Of a stretch of DNA of 64,000 bases, positions 1 to 12,559 are shown piece after piece. The stretch comes from Caballeronia sp. NK8 (GTDB taxonomy: Bacteria; Pseudomonadota; Gammaproteobacteria; Burkholderiales; Burkholderiaceae), in the NCBI RefSeq assembly GCF_018408855.1, contig NZ_AP024322.1:1116001-1180000 (forward strand), in the 5' to 3' direction. A model generated the notes under the pieces. The model did not search any database and was not told the DNA's origin. It was given only the letters and a program-made list of their open reading frames with translations. Within the stretch, counting starts at the first letter, position 1. Each line of letters begins with the position of its first letter. The position numbers and the translations under genes are program-made.

Positions 1-221
1 TTTCGACGCTGATCGCCGCCCTCGACGACGTTCTCGACGACGACGAAGCCACCGCCGACGCGCGCATCGCGCACGCGAAGGCGGTCGTCGACATGTTCAG
101 CGCCGGCACGCGCGATCCGGTCTTCGCGGAGCAGTTTCTGCCCTTGCTGCAGGACAGCCCGGACGTCGCCGTGGCGAACGGGCAGGTCGCGCAACTCGTG
201 CGCGGCGTCGCGCGCACGTAA
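1..221 (+). CDS. C-terminal end of an unrecognised protein (partial)
   Basis: Only the last 72 codons lie in the window, read from position 3 to a TAA at 219-221. The fragment is acidic at its start (runs of Asp and Glu near LDDVLDDDEATAD) and continues as a helical-looking tail with the string FAEQFLPLLQDSP. I do not recognise the family. It ends 282 bases before the ABC transporter genes, so it need not belong to the arginine locus. The reading frame is open to the window edge and its codon use is G/C-rich at third positions like its neighbours, which supports it being a real gene. Confidence 0.6.
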   Translation, partial: STLIAALDDVLDDDEATADARIAHAKAVVDMFSAGTRDPVFAEQFLPLLQDSPDVAVANGQVAQLVRGVART

Positions 222-301
222 AAGGCATGCGCGCGGTCTATCGAAAATGCGACCTGAAAAATGCAAATTTCGTCGACCGCGCGTGTGCGGGTTTTCCTGT
301 C

Positions 302-317
302 TGTCGCACGCGGGCAG
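302..317 (+). promoter_or_regulatory. Possible ArgR half-site upstream of the transporter genes
   Basis: TGTCGC at 302-307 is followed after eight bases by AG, one base short of the TGTCGC-N8-AA half-site I recall for the AraC-type ArgR of Pseudomonas aeruginosa. A looser TGTGCG lies 18 bases upstream at 284-289. The position about 200 bases before the first permease gene is plausible for an activator. This is inference from a remembered motif and one mismatch; chance occurrence is quite possible. Confidence 0.25.
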
Positions 318-503
318 CGTTGCGCGGCGGGCGCATGACGGCGCCGCCGCGCGTTTCATCCTTATGCTGCATCGCAGCAAGCCGCCTTCATCCCATTTGA
401 GCGATTGATTTTCGCTTGCGAGTATCGCCCCCAATCGCCGGAGTGCGCCTGACGACGCGCTCCGTCTCTTTCCGGTCAACTCGAAAGACGATGGAGGCAC
501 CTC

Positions 504-1193
504 TTGATCCTATACGGCTACGGCCCGCTCCTCTGGGCGGGCGCCAAAGCGACGCTCGCGCTCGCGGTGCTGTCTCTCGCGGTATCGGTGCTGCTCGGTC
601 TGATGGGCGCATCCGCGAGGCTCTCGCGTCACGCCGCCTTGCGCGGCATCGCGACCGCCTACACGACGCTGATCCGCTCGGTGCCCGATCTCGTGCTGAT
701 GCTGCTGCTGTTCTACAGCATCCAGATCGCGGTGAACAATCTCACCGATGCCATCGGCTGGGATCAGTTCGACATCGATCCTTTCACGGCTGGCGTGCTC
801 ACGCTCGGTTTCATCTACGGCGCGTATTTCACCGAGACGTTTCGCGGCGCGTTTCTCGCCGTGCCGCGCGGCCAGCTGGAGGCGGGCAGCGCTTACGGCA
901 TGAGCGGCATGCGCGTGTTCGCGCGCATTCTGTTTCCGCAGATGATGCGTTTCGCGCTGCCGGGCATCGGCAATAACTGGCAGGTGCTCGTGAAGGCGAC
1001 GGCGCTCGTGTCAATTATCGGTCTCGCCGATGTCGTGAAGGCCGCGCAGGACGCGGGCAAGAGCACCTTCAACATGTTCTTCTTCATCCTGATCGCGGCG
1101 TTGATCTATCTCGTGATCACGAGCGCATCGAACCTCGTGCTGATGGCGCTCGAGCGCCGCTATTCAATCGGCGTGCGGCATGCCGAACTTTGA
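504..1193 (+). CDS. aotQ: Arginine/ornithine (basic amino acid) ABC transporter permease, HisQ/AotQ type
   Basis: This 229-residue inner-membrane permease forms half of the translocation pore of a polar amino acid importer. It has about five hydrophobic segments and the permease EAA loop near residues 133-160 (EAGSAYGMSGMRVFARILFP), which docks on the ATPase. The start is a TTG at 504: a GGAGG at 493-497 sits six bases upstream, and no in-frame ATG gives a full N-terminal membrane segment. A second permease and an ATPase follow, then an ArgR-like regulator and the AST genes, so arginine or ornithine is the likely substrate. The subunit class is sure; the substrate comes from context. Confidence 0.88.
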   Translation: MILYGYGPLLWAGAKATLALAVLSLAVSVLLGLMGASARLSRHAALRGIATAYTTLIRSVPDLVLMLLLFYSIQIAVNNLTDAIGWDQFDIDPFTAGVLTLGFIYGAYFTETFRGAFLAVPRGQLEAGSAYGMSGMRVFARILFPQMMRFALPGIGNNWQVLVKATALVSIIGLADVVKAAQDAGKSTFNMFFFILIAALIYLVITSASNLVLMALERRYSIGVRHAEL

Positions 1194-1214
1194 TCCCTGT
1201 CAGCGAGACAAGCC

Positions 1215-1949
1215 ATGATCCAGATCTTCGCCGAATACTGGCGCCCGTTTCTGTACTCCGACGGCATGCGCGCGTCGGGTCTCGTCGTCACCTTGTGGCT
1301 GCTCGCCGCTTCCATCGTACTCGGCTTCTGCGCGGCGGTGCCGCTCGCCTGCGCGCGGGTATCGCGAAACCGCTGGCTCTCGACGCCCGTTCGCCTCTAC
1401 ACGTACGTGTTCCGCGGCACGCCGCTCTACGTGCAACTGCTGCTGCTCTACACCGGCATGTACAGCCTCGAATTCGTGCGCACGCAATCCGTGCTGGAGG
1501 CGTTCTTCAAGAGCGGCTTCAACTGCGCGATTCTCGCCTTCGCGCTGAACACATGTGCCTACACGACCGAGATCTTCGCGGGCGCGATCCGCGGGATTGC
1601 GCACGGCGAAGTGGAAGCCGCGCGCGCCTACGGCATGAGCACTTTCACGATGTATCGCCGCGTGATCCTGCCGTCGGCGTTGCGCCGCGCCTTGCCTTTG
1701 TACAGCAACGAAGTGATCCTGATGCTGCACGCGACGACCGTCGCCTTCACGGCCACGGTGCCGGACATCCTGAAGGTCGCGCGCGACGCGAACTCGGCGA
1801 CTTATCAGTCGTTCGAATCGTTCGGCATCGCGGCGCTTCTGTACGTTGCGATCTCGTTCGCGCTCGTTGCGGCGTTCCGGCGCGCGGAGCGTCACTGGCT
1901 CGCCTATCTGCGCCCGGCGGGCGCGGCGCGCGCGCCGCGCCGCGCCTGA
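1215..1949 (+). CDS. aotM: Arginine/ornithine ABC transporter permease, HisM/AotM type
   Basis: The 244-residue product is the second permease of the same importer. It has an N-terminal membrane segment (LVVTLWLLAASIVLGF), a conserved FRGTPLYVQLLLLY stretch and an EAA loop (EVEAARAYGMSTFTMYRRVI) that contacts the ATPase. It starts 21 bases after the first permease gene, with ATG at 1215, which implies one transcript. HisM-type permeases pair with HisQ-type ones as a heterodimer. The C-terminus is a short basic tail rich in Arg and Ala after the last membrane segment. Confidence 0.9.
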   Translation: MIQIFAEYWRPFLYSDGMRASGLVVTLWLLAASIVLGFCAAVPLACARVSRNRWLSTPVRLYTYVFRGTPLYVQLLLLYTGMYSLEFVRTQSVLEAFFKSGFNCAILAFALNTCAYTTEIFAGAIRGIAHGEVEAARAYGMSTFTMYRRVILPSALRRALPLYSNEVILMLHATTVAFTATVPDILKVARDANSATYQSFESFGIAALLYVAISFALVAAFRRAERHWLAYLRPAGAARAPRRA

Positions 1950-1967
1950 GCGGTAGAATTCGAACCC

Positions 1968-2795
1968 ATGCAGCAGTCCCTGTCATCACCCGAGGAGAAA
2001 GCGTTGGAGCCAACCGCCAAAGACGTCGCGACCAAGCTCGTCGCCGAGGACATTCACAAGCGCTACGGCGACAACGAAGTGCTGAAGGGCGTGTCGCTCT
2101 CGGCCAAAGCGGGCGACGTGATCAGCATCATCGGCGCGAGCGGCTCCGGCAAGAGCACGTTTCTGCGCTGCATCAACTTTCTCGAGCGGCCGAACGCGGG
2201 GCAGATCATCGTCGACGGTGAAGCCGTGCGTACGAAAAGCGACCGCGCCGGCAATCTCGAAGTCGCGGATCACAAGCAGTTGCAGCGCGTGCGCACCAAG
2301 CTCGCGATGGTGTTCCAGCATTTCAATCTCTGGTCGCACATGACGGCCATCGAGAATGTGATGGAAGCGCCGATGCACGTGCTCGGCATCTCGAAGAAGG
2401 AAGCGGAGGACCGCGCGCGCACGTATCTGGAGAAAGTGGGTTTGCCGCCGCGCGTCGAGAAGCAGTACCCGTCGCACCTGTCGGGCGGTCAGCAGCAGCG
2501 TGTGGCGATCGCGCGCGCGCTCGCGATGCATCCCGACGTCATGCTCTTCGACGAACCCACGTCCGCGCTCGATCCCGAACTCGTCGGCGAAGTGCTGAAG
2601 GTCATGCAGAAGCTCGCCGAGGAAGGCCGCACGATGATTGTCGTCACGCACGAGATGGGCTTCGCGCGCAACGTGTCGAATCATGTGATGTTCCTGCATC
2701 AGGGACGCACGGAGGAAGAGGGCGCGCCCGCGGACGTGCTCACGACGCCGAAGAGCGAGCGCCTGCGCCAGTTCCTGTCGGGAAGTCTGAAATAA
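1968..2795 (+). CDS. aotP: Arginine/ornithine ABC transporter ATP-binding subunit, HisP/AotP type
   Basis: This is the ATPase that powers the importer. From the ATG at 1968 it has 275 residues, with Walker [10 protein letters not shown], the signature LSGGQQQR, Walker [13 protein letters not shown] and the switch His in VTHEMG, in the usual HisP order. The start is uncertain. The ATG at 1968 has no clear ribosome site, while an in-frame TTG at 2004 follows GAGGAGAAAG (1992-2001) and would give 263 residues, nearer the family norm of about 255-260. It lies 18 bases after the second permease and one base before the regulator gene. Confidence 0.92.
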   Translation: MQQSLSSPEEKALEPTAKDVATKLVAEDIHKRYGDNEVLKGVSLSAKAGDVISIIGASGSGKSTFLRCINFLERPNAGQIIVDGEAVRTKSDRAGNLEVADHKQLQRVRTKLAMVFQHFNLWSHMTAIENVMEAPMHVLGISKKEAEDRARTYLEKVGLPPRVEKQYPSHLSGGQQQRVAIARALAMHPDVMLFDEPTSALDPELVGEVLKVMQKLAEEGRTMIVVTHEMGFARNVSNHVMFLHQGRTEEEGAPADVLTTPKSERLRQFLSGSLK

Positions 2796-2796
2796 C

Positions 2797-3807
2797 GTGA
2801 CGCTGCAAGTTGCGATCGTCGCGCTGCCGCCGGTGTCGATGAGCGGCATCGCGCCGATCATCGACAGCCTTGCGCTCGCGAACGACATCGACGGGCATCG
2901 TCTCTACGAGTGGCGTATCTGTTCCTGGGACGGCCGGCCCGTGCCGCTTTCGGGCGGCGCGCAACTGCGCGCCGATTGCGCGTTCAACGACGCCGTGCGC
3001 TGCGACTGGCTGATCGTCGTGTCGGAGCGCTATCAGCAGTTCGCGGACTATCGGCTCTTTCTCGCGAGCCTCGCGCGCGTGGCGCCCCGCACGCCGCTCG
3101 TCAGCGGCATCCATCACGGCGTGTGGTGGCTCGCGATGGCCGGGCAACTCTCGCAATATCGCGTCGCGGTGAACTGGGAAACGTATCAGCAGTTCACCGA
3201 GCAATTCGAGCGCGCGATCGTCAGCCAGCAGATCTTCGAAATCGACCGCGACCGCGCCACCTGTTCCGGCGGACAGGCCAGCATCGACTTCATGCTCGCG
3301 ATGATCGCGCGCGACAACGGACAGGATCTCGCGGAACGCATCGCCGATTCGCTCGGCGCGGGCGTGTTGCGCGCGGGCACGGAGCGCCAGCGCATTCCGT
3401 TCGTCACCGCGCCGGGCGAGCGTCATCCGCGCCTGAACGATGCGCTCCAACTGATGGAAGCGAATATCGAAGATCCGCTCGCGACCGATGAAATCGCGGG
3501 TCTCGTCGGCATTTCGCGGCGGCAGTTGGAGCGGCTGTTTCGGCAGTATCTCGGCGCGATGCCGTCGAAGTACTACCTCAATCTGCGCCTGACGAAGGCG
3601 CGCACGCAGTTGCAGCGCACGAGCAAGTCGGTGGTGCAGATCAGCCTCGCGTGCGGGTTTTCATCGGCGGCGCATTTTTCCAACGCGTATCGCGACCGCT
3701 TCGGCGTGACGCCGCGCGAGGAACGCCGCAACTGGATCGAAAAGCAGCGCGGCGCGATCGACGAGCCGCGCGGCGGGGCGCTGATCGAGCCGCCCGAGGC
3801 CGCCTGA
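2797..3807 (+). CDS. argR: ArgR-like AraC-family transcriptional regulator with DJ-1/GlxA-type N-terminal domain
   Basis: The 336-residue protein has an N-terminal class I amidotransferase-like (GlxA/DJ-1) domain, roughly residues 1-190, and a C-terminal double helix-turn-helix AraC domain, roughly 215-315 (EIAGLVGISRRQLERLF and VVQISLACGFSSAAHFSNAY). The GTG start at 2797 is one base after the ATPase stop, so it is translated with the transporter genes. In Pseudomonas aeruginosa an AraC-type ArgR encoded at the end of the aot operon activates aot and the AST (aru) genes in response to arginine. Domain type and location match that, so the same role is inferred here. Confidence 0.85.
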   Translation: MTLQVAIVALPPVSMSGIAPIIDSLALANDIDGHRLYEWRICSWDGRPVPLSGGAQLRADCAFNDAVRCDWLIVVSERYQQFADYRLFLASLARVAPRTPLVSGIHHGVWWLAMAGQLSQYRVAVNWETYQQFTEQFERAIVSQQIFEIDRDRATCSGGQASIDFMLAMIARDNGQDLAERIADSLGAGVLRAGTERQRIPFVTAPGERHPRLNDALQLMEANIEDPLATDEIAGLVGISRRQLERLFRQYLGAMPSKYYLNLRLTKARTQLQRTSKSVVQISLACGFSSAAHFSNAYRDRFGVTPREERRNWIEKQRGAIDEPRGGALIEPPEAA

Positions 3808-3833
3808 AAGCTGCGAAAAAGCCCATCGAAGCA

Positions 3834-3876
3834 TGTCGCGAACGCGCAAGACGGAACGCGCGGGATTGCCTAATAT
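3834..3876 (+). promoter_or_regulatory. Candidate ArgR site and promoter of the ast operon
   Basis: TGTCGC at 3834-3839 is followed after exactly eight bases by AA (3848-3849), a full match to the ArgR half-site pattern I recall from P. aeruginosa. A TAATAT at 3871-3876 could be the -10 box. The bases 17 upstream of it (AAGACG) do not look like a -35, as expected for an activator-dependent promoter. The astC start lies 36 bases further on. No second clear half-site is visible. Confidence 0.45.
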
Positions 3877-3912
3877 CGAACCTGACTGCACGAACCTTAC
3901 GAGGAGTGGCTC

Positions 3913-5139
3913 ATGACCGACATCAATGTGAATCGCGGTACGTTCGACGAAGTAATGGTTCCGGTATTCGCGCCGGCCAGTTTCGTGCCCGACCGGGGCC
4001 GCGGCTCGCGCGTATGGGACACCGAAGGCCGCGATTATGTCGATTTCGCCGGCGGCATCGCGGTGACGGCGCTGGGCCACGGCCATCCCGAACTGCTGAA
4101 AGTGCTGCACGAGCAGGGCGAGAAGCTCTGGCACATCGGCAACGGCTACACGAACGCGCCGGTGCTGCGCCTCGCGAAACGCCTGACGGATCTCACTTTC
4201 GCCGACCGCGCGTTCTTCGCGAACTCGGGCGCGGAAGCGAACGAAGCGGCGCTGAAGCTCGCGCGCCGCTATGCCATCGACAAGCACGGCAACGACAAGA
4301 TCGAGATCATCTCGTTCACGCAGTCGTTCCATGGCCGCACGTTCTTCACGGTGAGCGTCGGCGGCCAGCCGAAGTACGCAGAAGGCTTCGGCCCGCAGCC
4401 GCAGGGCATCCGTCACCTGCCGTACAACGATCTGCCGAAGGCGCTCGAAGCGATCGGCCCGAAGACGTGCGCGGTGATCGTCGAGCCGGTGCAGGGCGAA
4501 GGCGGCGTGCTGCCCGCCGATCCGGCGTTCCTGAAGGGCCTGCGTGAAGCGTGCGACCAGCACGACGCACTGCTGATTTTCGACGAAGTGCAGACCGGCG
4601 TCGGCCGCACGGGCACGTTCTACGCGTACATGCAATACGGCGTGACGCCCGACATCCTCACGAGCGCAAAGGCGCTGGGCAACGGCTTCCCGATCGGCGT
4701 GATGCTGACGACCAACGAGATCGCCGCGCACTTCACCGTCGGCGTGCATGGCACCACTTACGGCGGCAATCCGCTGGGCGCGTCGATCGCGGAGAAGGTC
4801 GTCGAACTGATCAGCGATCCGAAACTGCTCGAAGGCGTGAACGAACGCAGCAAGGCGATCAAGGCGCATCTCGAGCGCATCAACGAACGCTTCGGCATGT
4901 TCAAGGAAATTCGCGGACGCGGCCTCCTGATCGGCGCGGAACTCAACGACGCCTACAAGGACCGCGCGAAGGACGTGCTCAATGCGGCGGCGGCCAACGG
5001 CGTCATCATGCTGATCGCCGGGCCGAACGTGCTGCGTTTCGCGCCGTCGCTCATCATGCCGATGGCCGATCTCGACGAAGGCTTCGCGCGCATCGGCCGG
5101 GCGATCGAGCAGGTCGTCGGCGCCGCGGCCGTCAAGTGA
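3913..5139 (+). CDS. astC: Succinylornithine transaminase (acetylornithine transaminase family)
   Basis: AstC transfers the amino group of N2-succinylornithine to 2-oxoglutarate, giving succinylglutamate semialdehyde and glutamate, the third step of the AST pathway. The 408-residue protein is a class III PLP aminotransferase. The predicted PLP lysine is Lys253 in [10 protein letters not shown], after the cofactor-contacting [14 protein letters not shown] segment, and GSGAEANE-type cofactor residues appear near residue 105 ([10 protein letters not shown]). ATG at 3913 follows GAGGAG eight bases upstream. It is the first gene of the catabolic cluster. Biosynthetic ArgD has the same fold; the neighbours decide for AstC. 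Confidence 0.93.
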   Translation: MTDINVNRGTFDEVMVPVFAPASFVPDRGRGSRVWDTEGRDYVDFAGGIAVTALGHGHPELLKVLHEQGEKLWHIGNGYTNAPVLRLAKRLTDLTFADRAFFANSGAEANEAALKLARRYAIDKHGNDKIEIISFTQSFHGRTFFTVSVGGQPKYAEGFGPQPQGIRHLPYNDLPKALEAIGPKTCAVIVEPVQGEGGVLPADPAFLKGLREACDQHDALLIFDEVQTGVGRTGTFYAYMQYGVTPDILTSAKALGNGFPIGVMLTTNEIAAHFTVGVHGTTYGGNPLGASIAEKVVELISDPKLLEGVNERSKAIKAHLERINERFGMFKEIRGRGLLIGAELNDAYKDRAKDVLNAAAANGVIMLIAGPNVLRFAPSLIMPMADLDEGFARIGRAIEQVVGAAAVK

Positions 5140-5152
5140 CGAACAGGACCCG

Positions 5153-6198
5153 ATGATGCTATTCGTCCGCCCCGCAGCACTCTCCGATCTCGACGAGCTC
5201 GAACGGATGGCGCGCGCAGCGCTTCCCGTGCTGCACTCGCTGCCGCGCGACCGCCGCGCTCTCGAAACGCGCGTCGCGCTGTCGGAAGACTCGTTTCGCG
5301 CCGAAGTGGAATTTCCCGGCGAGGAGTTCTATCTCTTCGTGCTGGAAGATGCGCAGACGGGCCGGCTGCTCGGCACGTCGAGCATCGTCGCGTCGGCGGG
5401 CTATTCCGAGCCGTTCTACGCATTTCGCAACGATGCGCTGATTCACGCGTCGCGCGAGCTCAAGGTGAACCGCAAGATCCACGCGCTCACGATGTCGCAC
5501 GAGCTGACGGGCAAGAGCCGTCTGACGGGTTTCTACATCGACCCGTCGCTGCGCGATGAAGCCAACGAAGCGGCCGCGCATCTGCTGTCGCGTGCGCGCA
5601 TGATCTACATCGCCGCGAACCGCAAGCGGTTTTCCAGCGAAGTGTTTTCGCTGATGCTCGGCGTCACCGACGCCGCCGGCGCGTCGCCGTTCTGGGATGC
5701 GGTCGGGCGAAAGTTCTTCGGCCGGGACTTCGAGCAGGTGGAAGCGGAATCGGGCGGACGCAGCCGCACTTTCATCGCGGAAGTGATGCCGAGCTATCCG
5801 CTCTACGTGCCCTTGCTTCCGGGCGACGCGCAACGCGTGCTCGGCGAGCCGAACGAAACCACGCTGCTCGCCTACGACATCCATCTCGAAGAAGGCTTCG
5901 AGCCGGACCGTTTCGTCGATATCTTCGATGCGGGCCCCGTGCTCACGATCGCCATCGACAAGAGTGCGTCGGCGAGTTCGAGCGAATTGCGCGTGGTGCG
6001 CGAGGTCGCGTCAGAAAGCGGTGCGCCGTATCTGGTCGCAGCGGGCGGCGCGCATGAATTCCGCTGCGCGGTCGCCGGACTGGCGGGCACGCGCGCCGAT
6101 GGCGCCGCGCTGGACGCGGCCACGCGCGCTGCGCTCGGCGTAGGGGACAAGGACACGGTGCGTTGCGTGCCGTTGCATCAGGCATCGGGAGAATTGCA

Positions 6199-6202
<4 letters not shown>
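5153..6202 (+). CDS. aruF: Arginine/ornithine N-succinyltransferase, alpha subunit
   Basis: The 349-residue protein belongs to the AstA/AruF family and transfers succinyl from succinyl-CoA to the alpha-amino group of arginine or ornithine, the entry step of the pathway. Family features include FVRPAALSDLDEL at the N-terminus, GFYIDPSLRDEA near residue 125 and SPFWDAVGRKFFGRDF near residue 180. Two adjacent ATG codons (5153, 5156) can start it. It overlaps the next gene by ATGA, and both encode related polypeptides, matching the heteromeric AruF/AruG enzyme of pseudomonads rather than the single AstA of enterics. Confidence 0.92.
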
Positions 6203-8731
<2,529 letters not shown>

Positions 8732-8745
8732 CACCGGAATCGAAC

Positions 8746-10086
8746 ATGCAAGCATACGAGGCGAACTTCGACGGGCTGGTCGGCCCCACGCACAACTACG
8801 CGGGACTGTCGTTCGGCAATGTCGCGTCGCGCAGCAACGAGAAGTCGGTGGCGAATCCGAAGGCCGCCGCGAAGCAGGGCTTGCGCAAGATGAAGCGGCT
8901 CGCCGACCTCGGTTTTCAGCAAGGCGTGCTGCCGCCGCTCGAACGGCCGTCGATCCGGCTGTTGCGCGCTGTCGGCTTTTCCGGCGACGACGCCACCGTG
9001 ATCGCGCGCGCCGCGCGTGAAGCGCCCGAATTGCTCGCGGCGGCGAGTTCCGCATCCGCGATGTGGACGGCGAACGCCGCGACCGTGAGTCCATCGGTGG
9101 ATACGGAAGACGGCCGCGTGCATTTCACGCCGGCGAACCTCGCGGCCAAGCTGCATCGTGCGATCGAGCATGGCGAGACGCGCCGCTCGCTTGGCGCGAT
9201 TTTCGCCGACGAAGCGCGCTTCCGTATTCATCACGCGCTGCCCGGCACGCCCGCGCTCGGCGATGAAGGCGCGGCGAACCATACGCGCTTCGCACGCGAG
9301 TACGGCGAGAAGGGCGTCGAGTTCTTCGTGTATGGCAAGAGCGAGTACGGCCAGGGTCCGCAGCCGCAGCGCTATCCGGCGCGCCAGACGCTCGAGGCGA
9401 GCCGAGCGGTCGCGCGCCTGCATGGTCTTGATGGCGAAGCCACCGTGTTCGCGCAACAGTCACCCGACGTGATCGATGCGGGCGTGTTCCACAACGACGT
9501 GATCGCGGTCGGCAATCGCACGACGCTGTTCTGCCACGAGCGCGCTTTCGTCGATCAGCACAGGGTCTACGACGAACTGCGCGCGAAGCTCGACGCGCAG
9601 GGCACGCCGTTCAGCGCGCTCGAAGTGCCGGCGAACGAAGTGAGCGTGGAGGACGCGGTTTCCTCGTATCTCTTCAACAGCCAGTTGCTGTCGAGCGCGG
9701 ACGGGCGGCAACTGCTCGTCGTGCCGCAGGAATGTCGCGAGAACGCGCGCGTCGCGGCGTACCTCGATTCGCTTGGCGGCCGCGATACGCCCATCGACGA
9801 AGTGCTCGTCTTCGATCTGCGCGAGAGCATGAAGAACGGCGGCGGCCCGGCCTGTCTGCGCCTGCGCGTCGTGCTGAACGACGCCGAGCGCGCCGCCGTG
9901 AACGCGCGCGTGTGGATGAACGACGCACTCTTCACGCAACTCGATGCGTGGATCGACACGCACTATCGCGACCGTCTCGCGCCCGCCGATCTCGCGGACC
10001 CGAAGCTGCTCGCCGAGTCGCGCGCCGCGCTCGACGAACTGACGACCATTCTCGGGCTCGGTGCCGTCTATGACTTCCAGCGCTGA
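8746..10086 (+). CDS. astB: N-succinylarginine dihydrolase
   Basis: AstB converts succinylarginine to succinylornithine, two ammonia and carbon dioxide, the second AST step. The 446-residue length is usual for the family. Its N-terminus [18 protein letters not shown] is diagnostic. The predicted catalytic Cys370 lies in [13 protein letters not shown], and conserved HNDVIAVGN near residue 247 carries active-site residues of this amidinotransferase-like fold. ATG at 8746 follows a modest CCGGAA ribosome site. The 3' end overlaps astE by 17 bases, so the two genes are in different frames of one message. Confidence 0.95.
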   Translation: MQAYEANFDGLVGPTHNYAGLSFGNVASRSNEKSVANPKAAAKQGLRKMKRLADLGFQQGVLPPLERPSIRLLRAVGFSGDDATVIARAAREAPELLAAASSASAMWTANAATVSPSVDTEDGRVHFTPANLAAKLHRAIEHGETRRSLGAIFADEARFRIHHALPGTPALGDEGAANHTRFAREYGEKGVEFFVYGKSEYGQGPQPQRYPARQTLEASRAVARLHGLDGEATVFAQQSPDVIDAGVFHNDVIAVGNRTTLFCHERAFVDQHRVYDELRAKLDAQGTPFSALEVPANEVSVEDAVSSYLFNSQLLSSADGRQLLVVPQECRENARVAAYLDSLGGRDTPIDEVLVFDLRESMKNGGGPACLRLRVVLNDAERAAVNARVWMNDALFTQLDAWIDTHYRDRLAPADLADPKLLAESRAALDELTTILGLGAVYDFQR

Positions 10087-11086
10087 TTCGTCATTGCTCG
10101 ACGACTTTCTCGCGTTCACGCTGCAAGGCCGGCGGCCTGCGGCCAGCACCGGCACCGCACCTTCGGGCGTGCGCTGGACGTGGCAAGGCGAAGGCGTGCT
10201 GTTGCTCGAACCCGCGAACGCGCCGACGCTCAGCGTGCTCGTATCGGCGGGCATTCATGGCGATGAAACCGCGCCCATCGAAATGCTGTCGCTGCTCATC
10301 GCGGATATCGCCAGTGGAAAGGCGCCGCTTGCGGCGAGCATGCTCGTGATCGTCGGCAACATCGGCGCGATGCGCGCGGGCGATCGTTATACCGACGACG
10401 ACCTCAATCGCCTGTTCAGCGGCCGTCATGCGAGCCTGCCCGAGAGCCGCGAGGCACGGCGCGCAGCCGAGCTGGAGGACGCCGCGCTGAAGTTCTTCGA
10501 GCGCGCCGCGCTTCCCAGATGGCATATCGACATGCACACAGCGATCCGCGCATCGGTGTTCGAGCAGTTCGCGCTGCTGCCGCACACGGGCGCGCCGCTC
10601 GCCCGCGCGATGTTCGACTGGCTGCGCGATGCGCGGCTGCAGGCCGTGCTGCTGCATCGCGAAAAGGGCAACACGTTCACGCATTTCACGGCGCAGCATG
10701 CGGGCGCGCTCGCGTGCACGCTGGAACTCGGCAAGGTGCGGCCGTTCGGCCAGAACGACCTGACGCGTTTTGCCGCATCGGATGCGGCATTGCGCCGTCT
10801 GATCGCGGGCGAAGCGGCGGCGCAGCGCGCGCCATTGCGCGTGTTCACCGTCGTCGCGCAGATCGACAAGCAGAGCGATCGCTTCGTGCTGAACGTCGCG
10901 AGCGATGTGCCGAACTTCACGCCATTCGCTGCGGGCACCGAGCTCGCGCGCGATGGCGACTATTGCTATCGGGTGTCGCACGATGAAGAGCGCATCGTGT
11001 TTCCGAACGCGAAGGTGAAGCCGGGCTTGCGCGCCGGCCTGATGGTCATCGACACCACCGACGCCACGCTCGACTCCCTCGATTGA
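10070..11086 (+). CDS. astE: Succinylglutamate desuccinylase
   Basis: AstE hydrolyses succinylglutamate to glutamate and succinate, closing the AST pathway. The 338-residue protein is a zinc carboxypeptidase-like aspartoacylase relative. The metal ligands are visible as HGDETAPIE (His, Glu) near residue 63 and the later His in [10 protein letters not shown], and the catalytic Glu is likely in TLELGKV. I chose the ATG at 10070; a GTG nine bases earlier is also in frame. It begins inside astB, so it is probably translationally coupled. Confidence 0.92.
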   Translation: MTSSADSSLLDDFLAFTLQGRRPAASTGTAPSGVRWTWQGEGVLLLEPANAPTLSVLVSAGIHGDETAPIEMLSLLIADIASGKAPLAASMLVIVGNIGAMRAGDRYTDDDLNRLFSGRHASLPESREARRAAELEDAALKFFERAALPRWHIDMHTAIRASVFEQFALLPHTGAPLARAMFDWLRDARLQAVLLHREKGNTFTHFTAQHAGALACTLELGKVRPFGQNDLTRFAASDAALRRLIAGEAAAQRAPLRVFTVVAQIDKQSDRFVLNVASDVPNFTPFAAGTELARDGDYCYRVSHDEERIVFPNAKVKPGLRAGLMVIDTTDATLDSLD

Positions 11087-11192
11087 ACCGGCCTTACGCG
11101 CTCGCGCGCTACAATCGCGCCCCGGTGTTCCGGCGGCCGAGCCAGGCCGCATCATCACACCGGGTTCGAACTGCAATCGAAGGAGATGGAAG

Positions 11193-12008
11193 TTGAAGAA
11201 ATCGCAATTGATCAGCCGCACGCTTGCTGTATTCGCGGTGTTGGGCGTGACCGTCGCCACGAGCGTAGCCACGTTCAACGCGCGAGCCGCCGATGACATG
11301 AAGACATTGCGCTTCGGCGTCGAAGCGTCGTATGCGCCGTTCGAGTCGAAGTCGCCGGGCGGCGAGCTGATGGGCTTCGATATCGACATCGGCAACGCGG
11401 TGTGCGCGAAGCTGAAGATGAAGTGCGTGTGGGTCGAGAATTCGTTCGACGGGCTAATTCCCGCGCTGCAGGCGCGCAAGTTCGACGGCATCAACTCGGA
11501 CATGACGATTACCGAAAAGCGCAAGCTCGCAATCGATTTCACCGATCCGATCTACACGATTCCCAATCAGTTGGTCGCGAAGAAGGGCAGCAGCATTCAG
11601 CCGACCGTCGATGGTCTGAAGGGCAAGCGCGTCGGCGTGTTGCAGGGCTCGATTCAGGAGACGTACGCGAAGGCGAAGTGGGCGCCGGCGGGTATCGATG
11701 TGGCGTCGTATCAGGCGCAGGATCAGATTTACGCGGATCTGGCGGCGGGCCGTCTGGATGCGGCGTTCCAGGATGCCGAGGCGGCGTCGAAGGGCTTTCT
11801 GAAGCAGCCGCAGGGCGCGGGGTTTGCGTTCGCGGGTCCGGCGGTGACGGATGACAAACTGCTCGGCGCGGGTGTGGGGTTCGGTGTGCGCAAGAACGAC
11901 AAGGCGTTGAAGGAAGCGCTCAATCGCGCGCTGAAGGAACTGAAGGACGATGGGAGCATTGATCGCTTCGCAGCGAAGTATTTCGATGTGAAGGTGGTGT
12001 TGAAGTAG
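11193..12008 (+). CDS. aotJ: Lysine/arginine/ornithine-binding periplasmic protein
   Basis: The 271-residue protein is the periplasmic receptor (ArgT/HisJ/AotJ family) that delivers basic amino acids to the transporter. A signal peptide spans about residues 1-31, with likely cleavage after ARA. The mature part shows the family signature GFDIDIGNAVC, then FDGLIPALQARKFDGINSD and EKRKLAIDFT. The start is a TTG at 11193, seven bases after AAGGAG (11180-11185). A TACAAT at 11110-11115 may be a -10 box, so it could have its own promoter. It lies at the distal end of the catabolic genes, far from the permeases it presumably serves. Confidence 0.88.
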   Translation: MKKSQLISRTLAVFAVLGVTVATSVATFNARAADDMKTLRFGVEASYAPFESKSPGGELMGFDIDIGNAVCAKLKMKCVWVENSFDGLIPALQARKFDGINSDMTITEKRKLAIDFTDPIYTIPNQLVAKKGSSIQPTVDGLKGKRVGVLQGSIQETYAKAKWAPAGIDVASYQAQDQIYADLAAGRLDAAFQDAEAASKGFLKQPQGAGFAFAGPAVTDDKLLGAGVGFGVRKNDKALKEALNRALKELKDDGSIDRFAAKYFDVKVVLK

Positions 12009-12047
12009 CTTCGGTGGCGTTTAGGGTTGGGTGCGGTTGGGTTGGTT

Positions 12048-12147
12048 GCCGGATCCCGTTTTCGTGTTGGTTTATTAGCGTTGCCCCTGTGCGGGGCGGC
12101 AGTCACTTTCTTTGCTGCTGCAAAGAAAGTAACCAAAGAAAGCAGCT
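12048..12147 (+). repeat. Left outer arm of the palindromic element
   Basis: This 100-bp arm starts GCCGGATCCCG, includes TTGCCCCTGTGCGGGGCGGC and ends AAAGCAGCT. It repeats in inverted orientation at 12560-12659 with about three differences, near 12061-12065 and 12076. Confidence 0.85.
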
Positions 12148-12559
12148 CGATACGCCCGCGGTCACACGCAATTTGGGTGTTCTTCTCGTTGTCCGTGGGC
12201 TCAGTAGCGAGTGCCCCCATGGGCCTAACCGGGCTTGGACCGCGCACGGTCTGACTAGCTAGTTCTTCTAGTGCGCTGGTTCAGCACGAGATAGCTTCGG
12301 CACAGCGCTACGCGCTGCCGTCGGGTATGCAAGGGAAACCAACGAGAAAAGAGAAACGCAGAAGCCCACGCAGACCCGATGGACCCATCGGCTGCGAAGC
12401 GGGCCGGAGCCATTTCGTGCTGAACCAGTTTGTTTTGTGGCGCGATGTGGCAGACCGTGCGCGGTCCACGCCCTGTTAGGCCTTTGAGGGCACTCGCTAC
12501 TGCCGTGCCCAGACTGATCGCCTGTACCGCGGCCGGCGTGAAGTACTTTGGATGGGGAA

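Noticed and set aside
1954..1959. TAGAAT as a promoter for the ABC ATPase
   Set aside because: It lies within an operon with short gaps and has no matching -35.
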